A stretch of 64,000 bases of DNA from Crossiella sp. CA-258035 (GTDB lineage Bacteria; Actinomycetota; Actinomycetes; Mycobacteriales; Pseudonocardiaceae): positions 2,450,001 to 2,514,000 of the forward strand of contig NZ_CP116413.1 of assembly GCF_030064675.1 (NCBI RefSeq), given 5' to 3'. Both the position numbers and the translations under genes were made by a program. Position 1 is the stretch's first letter, and each line of letters begins with the position of its first letter. Shown in pieces: positions 31,797 to 39,680 of the stretch. The notes beneath the pieces are model-generated. The model was given only the letters and a program-made list of their open reading frames with translations, made no database searches and had not been told where the DNA came from.

Positions 31797-32797
31797 GCAC
31801 CAAGCTGCGCATGCTGCTCGCGGTGCTGGCCGCGGTCCTGCTCGGTTCGGCCGCGGTGGTCTACACCCTGTACGCCAGGGCCACCGCGCCGGACCAGCAG
31901 CCCGCGATCGACCTGGCCATCGACCCGGCGCCGGTGCGGCTGGACGAGCCCGGCAGGCTGGTCTTCCGCAACACCGCGCCCGGCCCGCACTTCGGCGTGG
32001 TCGCCTCGGTGCCGCGGACCGATCCCGGCGGGCCGCGCCGGGTCAGCCAACTGCGCTGCGACCGGTTCTCCACCGGCGGCGACCGGGGCCTGTGCGTGGC
32101 CGCGGAGGCCGGGCCCGCGCCGAAGGCGGCGGTGGTCCTGCTGGACGCCCAGCTGAACGAGCTGAAGCGGTTCCAGATCGTGGGCACGGTCAGCCGCGCC
32201 CGGCTGTCCGCGGACGGCAAGATCGCCGCCTGGACCACCTTCGTCACCGGCGATGCCTACAACGCGACCAGCTTCTCCACCCGCACCGGCATCTACCACC
32301 ACGAGCTGGACCGGCTGCAGACCAACATCGAGGAGATCCCGCTGCGACTGGGCGGTCAGCTCCACACCGCCGAGGACGTCAACTTCTGGGGCGTCAGCTT
32401 CACCCCGGACAGCGAGACCTTCTACGCCACGGTCTCCACCGGCGGCCGCACCCACCTGGTCCGCGGGGCCTACCAGGACTGGCAGGCCGAGACGCTGCGG
32501 GAGAACGTGGAATGCCCCTCGCTGTCCCCGGACGGCAAGCGGATCGCATTCAAGAAACGCATCTCCTCCGACGGCGCCCGGCCCTGGCGGATCCACGTGC
32601 TGGACCTGGCCACCATGGCCGAGACGGCGATCGCGGAACCGGCCGGGATCGACGACCAGGTGGCCTGGCTGGATGAGAAGACGCTGGTCTACGGCCTGCC
32701 GGGGGAGGAGGTGTGGACCGCGGCAGCCGACGGCTCGGGCAGCAGCAAGATGCTGATCAAGTGGGCGTCCTCTCCTTCCGCCACCAAGACCCACTGA
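31793..32797 (+). CDS. Membrane-anchored TolB/WD40-like beta-propeller protein
   Basis: A 334-residue protein starting at ATG 31793 behind GAGGGAGG, overlapping the MFS stop by four bases. Residues ~5-27 form one hydrophobic anchor (LRMLLAVLAAVLLGSAAVVYTL). The rest is extracytoplasmic and contains repeated PD40-like blades (ARLSADGKIAAW, FTPDSETFYATV, LSPDGKRIAFKK). Such propellers usually bind proteins or glycans instead of acting as enzymes. As third gene of the phosphatase-MFS operon it may act as an accessory binding or sensing subunit. Confidence 0.75.
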   Translation: MSTKLRMLLAVLAAVLLGSAAVVYTLYARATAPDQQPAIDLAIDPAPVRLDEPGRLVFRNTAPGPHFGVVASVPRTDPGGPRRVSQLRCDRFSTGGDRGLCVAAEAGPAPKAAVVLLDAQLNELKRFQIVGTVSRARLSADGKIAAWTTFVTGDAYNATSFSTRTGIYHHELDRLQTNIEEIPLRLGGQLHTAEDVNFWGVSFTPDSETFYATVSTGGRTHLVRGAYQDWQAETLRENVECPSLSPDGKRIAFKKRISSDGARPWRIHVLDLATMAETAIAEPAGIDDQVAWLDEKTLVYGLPGEEVWTAAADGSGSSKMLIKWASSPSATKTH

Positions 32798-32822
32798 GCA
32801 ACGCCAGGTATCGTCGGCGGTC

Positions 32823-33680
32823 GTGTCGAGTCCGCGCTTGCTGGCCACCAGCGATCTGCACTGTGACCGCGCCGCCAACCGCGAGGTGGTGGCCGGTCTC
32901 CGCTCCGAGTCCGATCAGGACTGGCTGATCGTGGCCGGGGACGTGAGCGACACGATCGCCGACGTCGACTGGGCGCTGCGCACGCTGCGGGACCGCTTCG
33001 CCAAGGTGATCTGGGTGCCCGGCAACCACGAGCTGTGGACCGTGCCCAAGGACGAGGTGCAGCTGCGCGGCGAGGCCAGGTACCGGCACCTGGTCGAGCT
33101 GTGCCGCGGCCTGGGCGTGGTCACCCCGGAGGACGAGTTCCCGGTGTGGCACGGCGAGGCGGAGGACCTGGTCATCGCGCCGCTGTTCGTGCTCTACGAC
33201 TACTCCATCGGCCGCAGGGTGGACGAGACCAAGGACCAGGCGCTGGCCCGCGCGCGCGAGGCCGGGGTGGTCGGCACCGACGAGGTGCTGCTGCACCACG
33301 ACCCCTACCCCAGCCGGGACGCCTGGTGCCACGCCAGGGTCCGCTACTCCCGCCAGCGGCTGGACGCCATCCCGGCCGACCGGCGGACCGTGCTGGTCAA
33401 CCACTTCCCGCTGCACCCCGGCCCGACCAAGCGGTTGCACTACCAGGACTTCGCGCTGTGGTGCGGCACCACGCTGACCGAGGACTGGCACCTGCGCTAC
33501 CGGGCCGCGGTGGTGGTCTCCGGCCACCTGCACATCCCGCTCACCGACAAGTTCGACGGGGTCCGGTTCGAGGAGGTCTCCCTCGGCTACCCGCGCGAGT
33601 GGCAGCCGCGCAAGCGCCGCCGCCCGGTGCTGCGCGACGTGCTGGTGGACTCCGACCCGCAGTACCCGCTGCCGGCATGA
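32823..33680 (+). CDS. Cytoplasmic metallophosphoesterase
   Basis: A 285-residue calcineurin-like phosphoesterase. The metal-ligand motifs are in order: DLHCD near residue 11, GDVSD, GNHELW, a later NHFPLH and GHLH. No signal peptide is seen, unlike the phosphatase at 28969. The GTG start has only a weak ribosome site. Its stop overlaps the start of the PPTase gene (ATGA), so the two are translationally coupled. I recall the same pairing from other actinomycete genomes, which suggests a link to coenzyme A or phosphopantetheine metabolism, but the substrate is not known. Confidence 0.82.
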   Translation: MSSPRLLATSDLHCDRAANREVVAGLRSESDQDWLIVAGDVSDTIADVDWALRTLRDRFAKVIWVPGNHELWTVPKDEVQLRGEARYRHLVELCRGLGVVTPEDEFPVWHGEAEDLVIAPLFVLYDYSIGRRVDETKDQALARAREAGVVGTDEVLLHHDPYPSRDAWCHARVRYSRQRLDAIPADRRTVLVNHFPLHPGPTKRLHYQDFALWCGTTLTEDWHLRYRAAVVVSGHLHIPLTDKFDGVRFEEVSLGYPREWQPRKRRRPVLRDVLVDSDPQYPLPA

Positions 33681-34321
33681 TCGAGGAACTGCTCCCCGAC
33701 GGCGTGCACGCGGCTGAGGTGGTCGGCGATGACCCCACCGCCTACCTGCTGCCCGAGGAACACGCCGCGGTCGAACGCGCGGTGGAACGCCGCCGCAAGC
33801 AGTACACCCAAGCCCGCACCTGCGCCCGCCGCGCCCTGTCCGCCCTGGGCCTGCCGGAACAACCCATCCTGCGCGGCCCCAAGCGGGAACCGTTGTGGCC
33901 CAACGGAATCGTCGGCAGCATCACGCACTGCGAGGGCTACTGCGCGGCCGCGGTGGCCGACCGCGCCGGCATCCGGTCGGTGGGCATCGACGCGGAGGTC
34001 CACGACGTGCTGCCGCCGGGCGTGCAGCGGATGGTGGCGGTGCCCGCGGAGCAGGAGTGGCTGGCGGGGGCGGGGGACGGGCTGCACTGGGACCGGGTGC
34101 TGTTCAGCGCGAAGGAGAGCGTGTACAAGGCCTGGTTCCCGATCACCGGGACGTGGCTGGGGTTCCAGGACGCGGAGCTGACCTTCGACCGGGAGGGCGG
34201 GTTCCGGGCCCGGATCCTGATCGAGCCGCCGGTGGTGGACGGGTACCGGGTGGACGGGTTCGCGGGGCGGTACCTGGTGCGGGACGGGCTGGTGCTGACC
34301 TCGGTGGTGGTGCCCGGGTAG
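33677..34321 (+). CDS. 4'-phosphopantetheinyl transferase, EntD/Sfp-like
   Basis: A 214-residue enzyme that moves phosphopantetheine from coenzyme A to the carrier-domain serine of synthetases. Diagnostic motifs are GSITHCEGY near 84, VGIDAE near 108 (Mg-binding Asp and Glu), and FSAKESVYKAWFP near 148. The length and the GSITHC motif match the EntD/NpgA-type group found in actinomycetes. ATG 33677 overlaps the phosphoesterase stop. It is the only PPTase visible and lies about 9 kb from the NRPS operon, so it is the obvious candidate to activate those six visible carrier domains, although it is not in the same operon. Confidence 0.93.
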   Translation: MIEELLPDGVHAAEVVGDDPTAYLLPEEHAAVERAVERRRKQYTQARTCARRALSALGLPEQPILRGPKREPLWPNGIVGSITHCEGYCAAAVADRAGIRSVGIDAEVHDVLPPGVQRMVAVPAEQEWLAGAGDGLHWDRVLFSAKESVYKAWFPITGTWLGFQDAELTFDREGGFRARILIEPPVVDGYRVDGFAGRYLVRDGLVLTSVVVPG

Positions 34322-34329
34322 GGACACGA

Positions 34330-34380
34330 ACGGAGGAAATCGTACACACGAGGGGTACTTATGTGTACGATTTCCTCCGT
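34330..34380. promoter_or_regulatory. 19-bp perfect inverted repeat over the antitoxin start
   Basis: Arms 34330-34348 and 34362-34380 are exact reverse complements with a 13-base loop. The loop holds AGGGG, the likely ribosome site, and the right arm covers the first codons of the AbiEi-like gene (ATG 34361). AbiEi antitoxins repress their own promoter by binding inverted repeats (family knowledge), so this is the likely autoregulatory operator. It could also fold in the mRNA. Confidence 0.75.
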
Positions 34381-34975
34381 GGAGGTCGGGACCGAGGAGG
34401 AGCGCGCACTGCTCCCATCGCCGTTCACCTATAACGACGCCCGGGGCCAGGGGATGTCGGACCGACGCCTGTACGCACTGCGCGACTCGGGAGCGATCGA
34501 GCCGATAGGTTGGGGCCTGTTCCACTGGGCGCATGACGGGCAGCTCACGGATCCCGACCTACTGGAGATCGCCGTGCGAGCGCCCGAGGCGACACTGTGC
34601 CTATCGAGCGCGCTGGCGAGGCACGGCCTGACCGACCAGATCCCGGCCACGATCGATGTCGCTCTGCCCCGCGGCCACACCCGCCCCAAGGTCCGGGCAC
34701 CGGTCTCCTGGCACCTGTTCGCGCCGGAGACCTTCGCGGTCGGCAGGGAGCGACTGGCGCTGGACCAGCGGCACCACATCGGCATCTACAACGCGGAACG
34801 GTGCCTTGTCGACGCCTTCCGGCTGCGCAGGTGGGAAGGACCCGAGTTAGGCAACGAGGCGCTCCGGCGATGGCTCCGGCGGCCAGACACTCAGCCTTCG
34901 TCGTTGCTGAGCATGGCCAGGGAGTTTCCCCTTGCTGAGAAACCCTTGCGACAAGCACTCGAGGTTCTTCTGTGA
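34361..34975 (+). CDS. AbiEi-like antitoxin (type IV abortive infection system)
   Basis: A 204-residue protein with an N-terminal winged-helix region of the AbiEi type at ~20-60 (PFTYNDARGQGMSDRRLYAL, then a GxxxPIGWGLF-like wing). A C-terminal domain with LCLSSALARHGL and the end LRQALEVLL is usual for this family. In AbiE systems the antitoxin represses the operon and counters a nucleotidyltransferase toxin. I use ATG 34361, with AGGGG five bases upstream; GTG 34379 is an alternative just after the inverted repeat. The antitoxin looks intact, but the toxin gene that follows has lost its N-terminal half. Confidence 0.8.
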   Translation: MCTISSVEVGTEEERALLPSPFTYNDARGQGMSDRRLYALRDSGAIEPIGWGLFHWAHDGQLTDPDLLEIAVRAPEATLCLSSALARHGLTDQIPATIDVALPRGHTRPKVRAPVSWHLFAPETFAVGRERLALDQRHHIGIYNAERCLVDAFRLRRWEGPELGNEALRRWLRRPDTQPSSLLSMAREFPLAEKPLRQALEVLL

Positions 34976-35585
34976 CTCCGGTTCGCCCCACGCGATCCAC
35001 CTGGAGTTCGACGTCGACTCGGCCACGGCGGAGACCATCCGGGATGAGGACGACTACAGCGGGGTCCGGGTCACGATGACTGGACGTCTGGCCGCCGCAC
35101 GGCTGAGTCTGCACGTTGATGTCAACGTGGGCGATCCGGTCTGGCCCGAACCGCAGACCGTCCTGTTGCCCCGCCTGCTGGCCGATCCTTTGCCCATCAT
35201 GGGATATCCGCTGGCGATGGTGCACGCGGAGAAGATCACCACGGCGGTGCAGCGGGGTACCGCGAACACCCGGTGGCGCGACTTCGCCGACGTCTACCTG
35301 CTGAGCCGGCGGCACGACGTCTCCGGCAACGAACTGCGCACCGCGTTCACCACGGTGGCCGCCCACCGCAAGGTGGATCTCGTGGCGCTCGGCGAGGTGC
35401 TGGACGGCTTCGCCGAGCTCGCGCAGTCCCGCTGGCTGGCCTGGCGACGCAAACAGCGCCTGGCCGAGCACGTGCCCGCCAGCTTCGCCGAGGTGCTCGC
35501 CTGGGTGACCGCCTTCGCCGACCCCTGCCTGGCCGACCAGACCGGCGGCAAGAACTGGCTGGCCGCCGACGGGCACTGGCGGTGA
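34932..35585 (+). pseudogene. AbiEii-like toxin remnant, N-terminal catalytic part missing
   Basis: The open frame from TTG 34932 begins inside the antitoxin gene, and only from about 35000 does it resemble AbiEii/DUF1814. Recognisable parts are VDSATAETIRDEDDYSGVRV, LHVDVNVGDPV, YPLAMVHAEKI, TRWRDFADVYLLSRRHDV and the C-terminal helices. The N-terminal ~90-110 residues of the family, with the nucleotidyltransferase motif (GGT plus R-x-T-x-D-x-D), are absent. The frame runs straight from antitoxin sequence into the middle of the toxin, as expected from an internal deletion at about 34975-35000. The product, if made, should not be catalytic. A hairpin follows directly. Confidence 0.72.
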
Positions 35586-35586
35586 A

Positions 35587-35610
35587 GCCGGTCGGCACTC
35601 ACCGACCGGC
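35587..35610 (+). terminator. 9-bp perfect hairpin after the toxin remnant
   Basis: GCCGGTCGG (35587-35595) and its exact complement (35602-35610) with a 6-base loop, two bases after the stop. It sits between convergent genes and may serve both. Confidence 0.6.
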
Positions 35611-35625
35611 CGTCCGCGACCCGGG

Positions 35626-36000
35626 TCAGCTCACCGCGACCAGGTCCACCACGAAGATCAGCGTCTCGCCCGGCTTGATCGCCGCGCCCGCGCCCCGGTT
35701 GCCGTAACCCAGGTGTGGCGGGATCACCAGCTGGCGGCGGCCGCCGACCTTCATGCCCCTGACGCCCATGTCCCAGCCCTTGATGACCCGGCCGGCGCCC
35801 AGAGGGAAGGAGAAGGTGTCGCCGCGGTCCCAGCTGGCGTCGAACTGCTGGCCGGTGCTGTGTGACACGCCCACGTAGTGCACGGTCACCTCCTGGCCTG
35901 CGGTGGCCTCCGGGCCGTCACCGATCTCGATGTCGGTGATGTCCAGGTAGTCCGGCGACGGGCCGTCGGGCACGGTGACGGTGGGCTTGGTCTTGCCCAT
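35626..36000 (-). CDS. FKBP-type peptidyl-prolyl cis-trans isomerase
   Basis: A 124-residue single-domain FKBP with the usual order of motifs: VTVHYVGV, QFDASWDRG, FPLGAGRVIKGWD, GVRGMKVGGRRQLVIPP, LGYGNRG and LIFVVDLV. It has no signal peptide and should catalyse proline isomerisation in the cytoplasm. I start at ATG 36000, preceded by GAGGAGGA, and not at the longer upstream frame, whose extra residues are non-homologous. It is divergent from the thioredoxin reductase gene. Confidence 0.93.
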   Translation of the reverse strand: MGKTKPTVTVPDGPSPDYLDITDIEIGDGPEATAGQEVTVHYVGVSHSTGQQFDASWDRGDTFSFPLGAGRVIKGWDMGVRGMKVGGRRQLVIPPHLGYGNRGAGAAIKPGETLIFVVDLVAVS

Positions 36001-36124
36001 GGGGTGTCCTCCTCGAATGGCTTCCAGCGTGCCGACCCTAACTGAACGGCTCTGAACGGCTGTGAATCCCACCAGCCGGTCGGCCGGGGCGCGGTGGCCG
36101 CCGCGCGCCGGAGCATCTGGGGGT

Positions 36125-37036
36125 ATGGCAGATCTGATCATCGTCGGTTCCGGGCCGGCCGGGTACACCGCCGCCGTGTACGCCGCGCGGGCGCAGCTCC
36201 AGCCCCTGGTGTTCGAGGGCGTCAGCTACGGCGGGGCGCTGATGACCACGACCGAGGTGGAGAACTACCCGGGGTTCAAGGACGGCATCCTCGGGCCCGA
36301 CCTGATGGAGCAGATGCGCGCGCAGGCCGAGCGGTTCGGCGCGGAGCTGCGGGCCGAGGACGTCGAGTCCGTCGACCTGACCGGGCCGGTCAAAACGGTC
36401 ACCGCGAACGGGCGGACCTACCAGGCCAGGGCCGTGGTGCTGGCCATGGGGGCGGCCGCCCGCTACCTCGATGTGCCCGGTGAGCAGCGGCTGCTCGGGC
36501 GCGGGGTGTCCTCGTGCGCGACCTGCGACGGGTTCTTCTTCCGGGACCAGGACATCGCGGTGGTCGGCGGCGGTGACTCGGCGATGGAGGAGGCCACCTT
36601 CCTGACCCGCTTCGCCCGGTCGGTGACGATCATCCACCGGCGGCAGGAGTTCCGGGCTTCCAAGATCATGCTGGAGCGGGCGCGGGCCAACGAGAAGATC
36701 CGCTGGCAGCTGGACACGCGGGTGCTGGAGGTGCTGGGGGAGACCTCGGTGACCGGGGTGCGGGTCCAGGACGCGGGCACCGGCGAGGAGTCGGTCATGC
36801 CGCTGACCGGCTTCTTCGTCGCCATCGGGCACGAGCCGAGGTCGGCGCTGGTGCGCGGGCAGGTCGAGGTGGACGTGGACGGGTACGTGCGGGTGAGCGG
36901 TCCGGGCACCGCGACCAACCTGGACGGCGTGTTCGCCGCGGGCGACCTGGTCGACCACACCTACCGGCAGGCGATCACCGCGGCCGGGTCCGGTTGCGCG
37001 GCTGCGATGGACGCTGAACGGTGGCTGGCACGCTGA
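36125..37036 (+). CDS. trxB: Thioredoxin reductase
   Basis: A 303-residue FAD/NADPH enzyme of the low-molecular-weight type. An N-terminal FAD site ([17 protein letters not shown]), the redox-active CATC near residue 139, the NADPH site ([12 protein letters not shown]) and the C-terminal FAD motif ([10 protein letters not shown]) are all present. It reduces thioredoxin with NADPH in the cytoplasm. ATG 36125 is chosen because homology starts at MADLIIVG; the longer frame adds non-homologous residues. No thioredoxin gene is adjacent, so this may be a second copy and not the main trxB-trxA locus. Confidence 0.92.
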   Translation: MADLIIVGSGPAGYTAAVYAARAQLQPLVFEGVSYGGALMTTTEVENYPGFKDGILGPDLMEQMRAQAERFGAELRAEDVESVDLTGPVKTVTANGRTYQARAVVLAMGAAARYLDVPGEQRLLGRGVSSCATCDGFFFRDQDIAVVGGGDSAMEEATFLTRFARSVTIIHRRQEFRASKIMLERARANEKIRWQLDTRVLEVLGETSVTGVRVQDAGTGEESVMPLTGFFVAIGHEPRSALVRGQVEVDVDGYVRVSGPGTATNLDGVFAAGDLVDHTYRQAITAAGSGCAAAMDAERWLAR

Positions 37037-37060
37037 TTTTCACTTAGCCCCTGGTCAGCC

Positions 37061-37072
37061 TTGCTTCGAAGC
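37061..37072. promoter_or_regulatory. TTGCTTCGAAGC motif before the first paralogue
   Basis: Contains the 10-bp palindrome GCTTCGAAGC (37063-37072), 28 bases before the start at 37100. Its core TTGCTTCGAA recurs, inverted, at 38910-38919 before the third paralogue, which suggests a shared operator. Confidence 0.45.
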
Positions 37073-37099
37073 CGTTGATGTTGGATTCTCGTCGGCACC

Positions 37100-37975
37100 A
37101 TGACCGCCACCTTCCACGAGACGCTGCACCTGGCGATCGAGCACAGCGGCCTGAGCCTGGAGAACATCCAGCGCAGGCTGATGGACCGGAAGATCACGGT
37201 CAGCCTGGCCAGCCTGAGCTACTGGCGCCGCGGCCGCACCCGGCCGGAACGTCGCACGTCACTGGCCGCGGTGGCGGCGCTGGAGGACATCCTCGCCCTG
37301 CCCGACGGGTCGCTGCGCAGGCTGCTCGGCAAGGCGCCGCACCCGTTGGGGCAGGAGTGGGCGATGCGGTCCAGCTCCTTCGAGGAGCGGCTGGAGTGGA
37401 AGCTGGCCACCGCGGAGCTGCGCGCGGAGACCAACAACGCGCTGGCCGCGGTCAGCGTGGAGGCCGACCTGCACCTGGGCCCGGACCGCCAGCAGGTGCG
37501 CATGGTCAACCGCCGCCTGCTGATGTCGCTGGCCGACGGCATCGACCGCTACGTCACCCGCTACGCCGCCGAGCCCGGTGAGGAGCTGCCGGTGCTCGGC
37601 GAGGTCATCGGCGCCACCACCGGCGAACAGCTGCGCGACCTGGACCGGCAGGTCAACAGCGCCGAGCTGCGCTTCGACCGGCCGCTGCCCGCCGGGGAGA
37701 CCCTGCACCTGCAATGGACCTGGGAGTTCCCGCTGGGCGTCGGCACCAGCAACGTCAGCCGCACCGTGCTCAGCGCGGGCGCCCGCACCATGGGCTACCG
37801 GCTGTTCTTCCACCCCGACGCGATCCCGCCGCGCTGCCACCGCACCTGGCGGCCCAGCCTGGCGGTGCCGGAGGAGCGGGTGGCCGAGCTGCGGATCGGG
37901 GCCCGTGGCAGCACGCACTACCTGCTCACCGACGCGGGCGCGGGCTGGCACGGCGCGGTCTGGGACTGGGTGTGA
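37100..37975 (+). CDS. Putative DNA-binding protein of an unknown W-x-W family, paralogue 1
   Basis: A 291-residue protein. Residues ~5-72 look like a helix-turn-helix of the XRE kind (LAIEHSGLSLENIQRRL...SLSYWRRGRTRPER...LP..SLRRLLG). The C-terminal ~110 residues look beta-rich and end GWHGAVWDWV. They share FDxxLxxGE, a W-x-W pair, FHPDAIPPRCHRTWRPS and the W-D-W terminus with the next two genes. I do not recognise the family. The overlap TGATG with the next start indicates coupled translation. A regulator that binds DNA and senses something through the C-terminal domain is plausible but unproven. Confidence 0.7.
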   Translation: MTATFHETLHLAIEHSGLSLENIQRRLMDRKITVSLASLSYWRRGRTRPERRTSLAAVAALEDILALPDGSLRRLLGKAPHPLGQEWAMRSSSFEERLEWKLATAELRAETNNALAAVSVEADLHLGPDRQQVRMVNRRLLMSLADGIDRYVTRYAAEPGEELPVLGEVIGATTGEQLRDLDRQVNSAELRFDRPLPAGETLHLQWTWEFPLGVGTSNVSRTVLSAGARTMGYRLFFHPDAIPPRCHRTWRPSLAVPEERVAELRIGARGSTHYLLTDAGAGWHGAVWDWV

Positions 37976-38904
37976 TGGGCACGCCGCCGCCGGATGCCGC
38001 CCTGCACCAGGCGCTGTCCACCGGACCGTTCCACCTGGCCTTCCGGCTGGCCATCCGGCGCAGCGGACTGGGCATCGAGGGCGTCAGCCGCCGCCTGCAC
38101 GCCTTGGGCCTGCCGGTGAGCACCTCCAGCCTGAGCTACTGGCAGCGCGGCAACCGGCGGCCGGAACGGGAGGAGTCGCTCAACGCGGTGCGCGCGGTGG
38201 AGGAGCTGGCCGGGCTGCCCGCCGACTCGCTGGTCGCCCTGCTCGGCCCGCGCCGGCCGCGCGGGCGCTGGCTGGACCGGATGCACGGCAGGCCGCTGGT
38301 CGAGCAGAGCCTGGAGCTGACCTCGCCGGTCCGGCTGCCCGACCTGGACACCGGGCGGGCCAACGCGCAGCTGCGCCAGCTCAAGCACGACTGGCTGTGC
38401 CTGGTGGACGCCAGCCGCTGCGAGGTCGAGCAGCGGGTCCGGCAGGTCTTCGTGGCGCTGGAGGACGGGGTGGACCGGTTCCTCGCCTTCCAGGCCGTGC
38501 CGCCCGGCGGCGGCCGCCCTGTCTACCGGCCGGTCAGCGACTGCCGGATCGGCAGGCAGACCCACGACCCTGACTCGGGGCTGTTCGCGGTGGAGATCGT
38601 CTTCGACCACGTGCTGCGCGCCGGGGAGACCTACGCGATCGAGACCGTGCAGCTGCCCCCGCCCGGCCAGCGGGACGGCTTCCTCCAGTACGGCTGCCGG
38701 GCCGAGGTCCGCGAACTGCTGCTGCGGGTGCGCTTCGACCCGGCAGAACTGCCGGTGCGCTGCCACCGCTACCGGACCAGGCTCGGCGGCCGGACCAGGG
38801 ACCTGCTCGCCGACGTGCCACCAGGTCCCAGCGGCAGCGCGCACCACGCCGTGCTCGATGCTGAGCCCGGTATATACGGTTTGGCCTGGGAGTGGGACGG
38901 GTGA
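37975..38904 (+). CDS. Putative DNA-binding protein of the same family, paralogue 2
   Basis: A 309-residue homologue of the gene before it. The N-terminal region repeats the pattern LAIRRSGLGIEGVSRRL...SLSYWQRGNRRPER...LPADSLVALLG. The C-terminal domain has FDHVLRAGET, FDPAELPVRCHRYR and the terminus LAWEWDG. The middle differs more, as expected for diverged paralogues. ATG 37975 shares its first base with the stop of paralogue 1. A 93-base gap with the TTCGAAGCAA motif separates it from paralogue 3. Confidence 0.7.
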   Translation: MGTPPPDAALHQALSTGPFHLAFRLAIRRSGLGIEGVSRRLHALGLPVSTSSLSYWQRGNRRPEREESLNAVRAVEELAGLPADSLVALLGPRRPRGRWLDRMHGRPLVEQSLELTSPVRLPDLDTGRANAQLRQLKHDWLCLVDASRCEVEQRVRQVFVALEDGVDRFLAFQAVPPGGGRPVYRPVSDCRIGRQTHDPDSGLFAVEIVFDHVLRAGETYAIETVQLPPPGQRDGFLQYGCRAEVRELLLRVRFDPAELPVRCHRYRTRLGGRTRDLLADVPPGPSGSAHHAVLDAEPGIYGLAWEWDG

Positions 38905-38909
38905 ATCCG

Positions 38910-38919
38910 TTCGAAGCAA
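38910..38919. promoter_or_regulatory. TTCGAAGCAA motif before the third paralogue
   Basis: Exact inverse of TTGCTTCGAA at 37061-37070. It lies five bases after the stop of paralogue 2 and about 80 bases before the start of paralogue 3. Confidence 0.4.
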
Positions 38920-38997
38920 CCTTTTCCGCCGCTGCGGCGACCTAAACTGCGACGGTCCCGCCGCCTACGTGGGCCGCTCGTGATCGGAGCCGCCGCA

Positions 38998-39600
38998 GTG
39001 ATCTCGTTCCCCCCACCGTCCACAGTGGACGCCACGCCGTTCCCGTTCGCCGCCGAGGATCCGGACCGCCTCGGCATGGTGAGCGTGGACGTCGACGTCA
39101 CCGTCGGCGTGCACCGGGAGTGGCGGGAGGTCGCGCACCACCGGTTCGTGCTGGCCAAGGCGGACGGGGTGGGCAGCTACGTCACCGGGCACCGCGGCCC
39201 GGCGGGCGAGCGGCACCAGCCGGAGTTCGAGGCGCTGCTGGGCGGCGAGCTGGGCCGCCAGCACCGCGACCACCGCGCCACCTACGCGGAACTGGTGCTG
39301 GACCAGCCGTTGCGCCGGGGCGAGGCACAGGTGCTGGAGTGGCGCTGGCTGTTCACCGGCTGCCACCGCACCGCGCACCGCTACCGCGGCCACCTGCGCG
39401 CGGGCGTGCACTCCCTCGGCACCAGGCTGACCTTCCACCCGGACGCGCTGCCCGTGCGGGTGCGGCACACCTGGCAGCCCGACCCGGCCAGCTGCCCGGA
39501 GACCGTCCGCACGGTGGCGGTCGACCGCACCGGGCTGGTCGAGCTGCTGGTGCCCGAACCCCGGCCGGGCTGGCACAGTTTTCACTGGGATTGGGAATAA
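38998..39600 (+). CDS. Stand-alone C-terminal domain of the W-x-W family, paralogue 3
   Basis: A 200-residue protein that lacks the helix-turn-helix of its two neighbours but shares the rest. It has LDQPLRRGEA, LEWRWLF, the FHPDALPVRVRHTWQPD segment and the terminus GWHSFHWDWE. I choose GTG 38998 with GGAG eight bases upstream; GTG 38980 would add six residues without a good ribosome site. An exact copy of the dispersed palindrome lies at 39019-39030. It could be an effector partner or an anti-regulator for the HTH-bearing paralogues; this is speculation from architecture only. Confidence 0.68.
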   Translation: MISFPPPSTVDATPFPFAAEDPDRLGMVSVDVDVTVGVHREWREVAHHRFVLAKADGVGSYVTGHRGPAGERHQPEFEALLGGELGRQHRDHRATYAELVLDQPLRRGEAQVLEWRWLFTGCHRTAHRYRGHLRAGVHSLGTRLTFHPDALPVRVRHTWQPDPASCPETVRTVAVDRTGLVELLVPEPRPGWHSFHWDWE

Positions 39601-39680
39601 ATCCGACAAACCCCGGAAATGCACTATTCGCTGAACGAAAACGCACTTGTCGGGGCTGATCGGCTGAGTAGCCTCGACGC

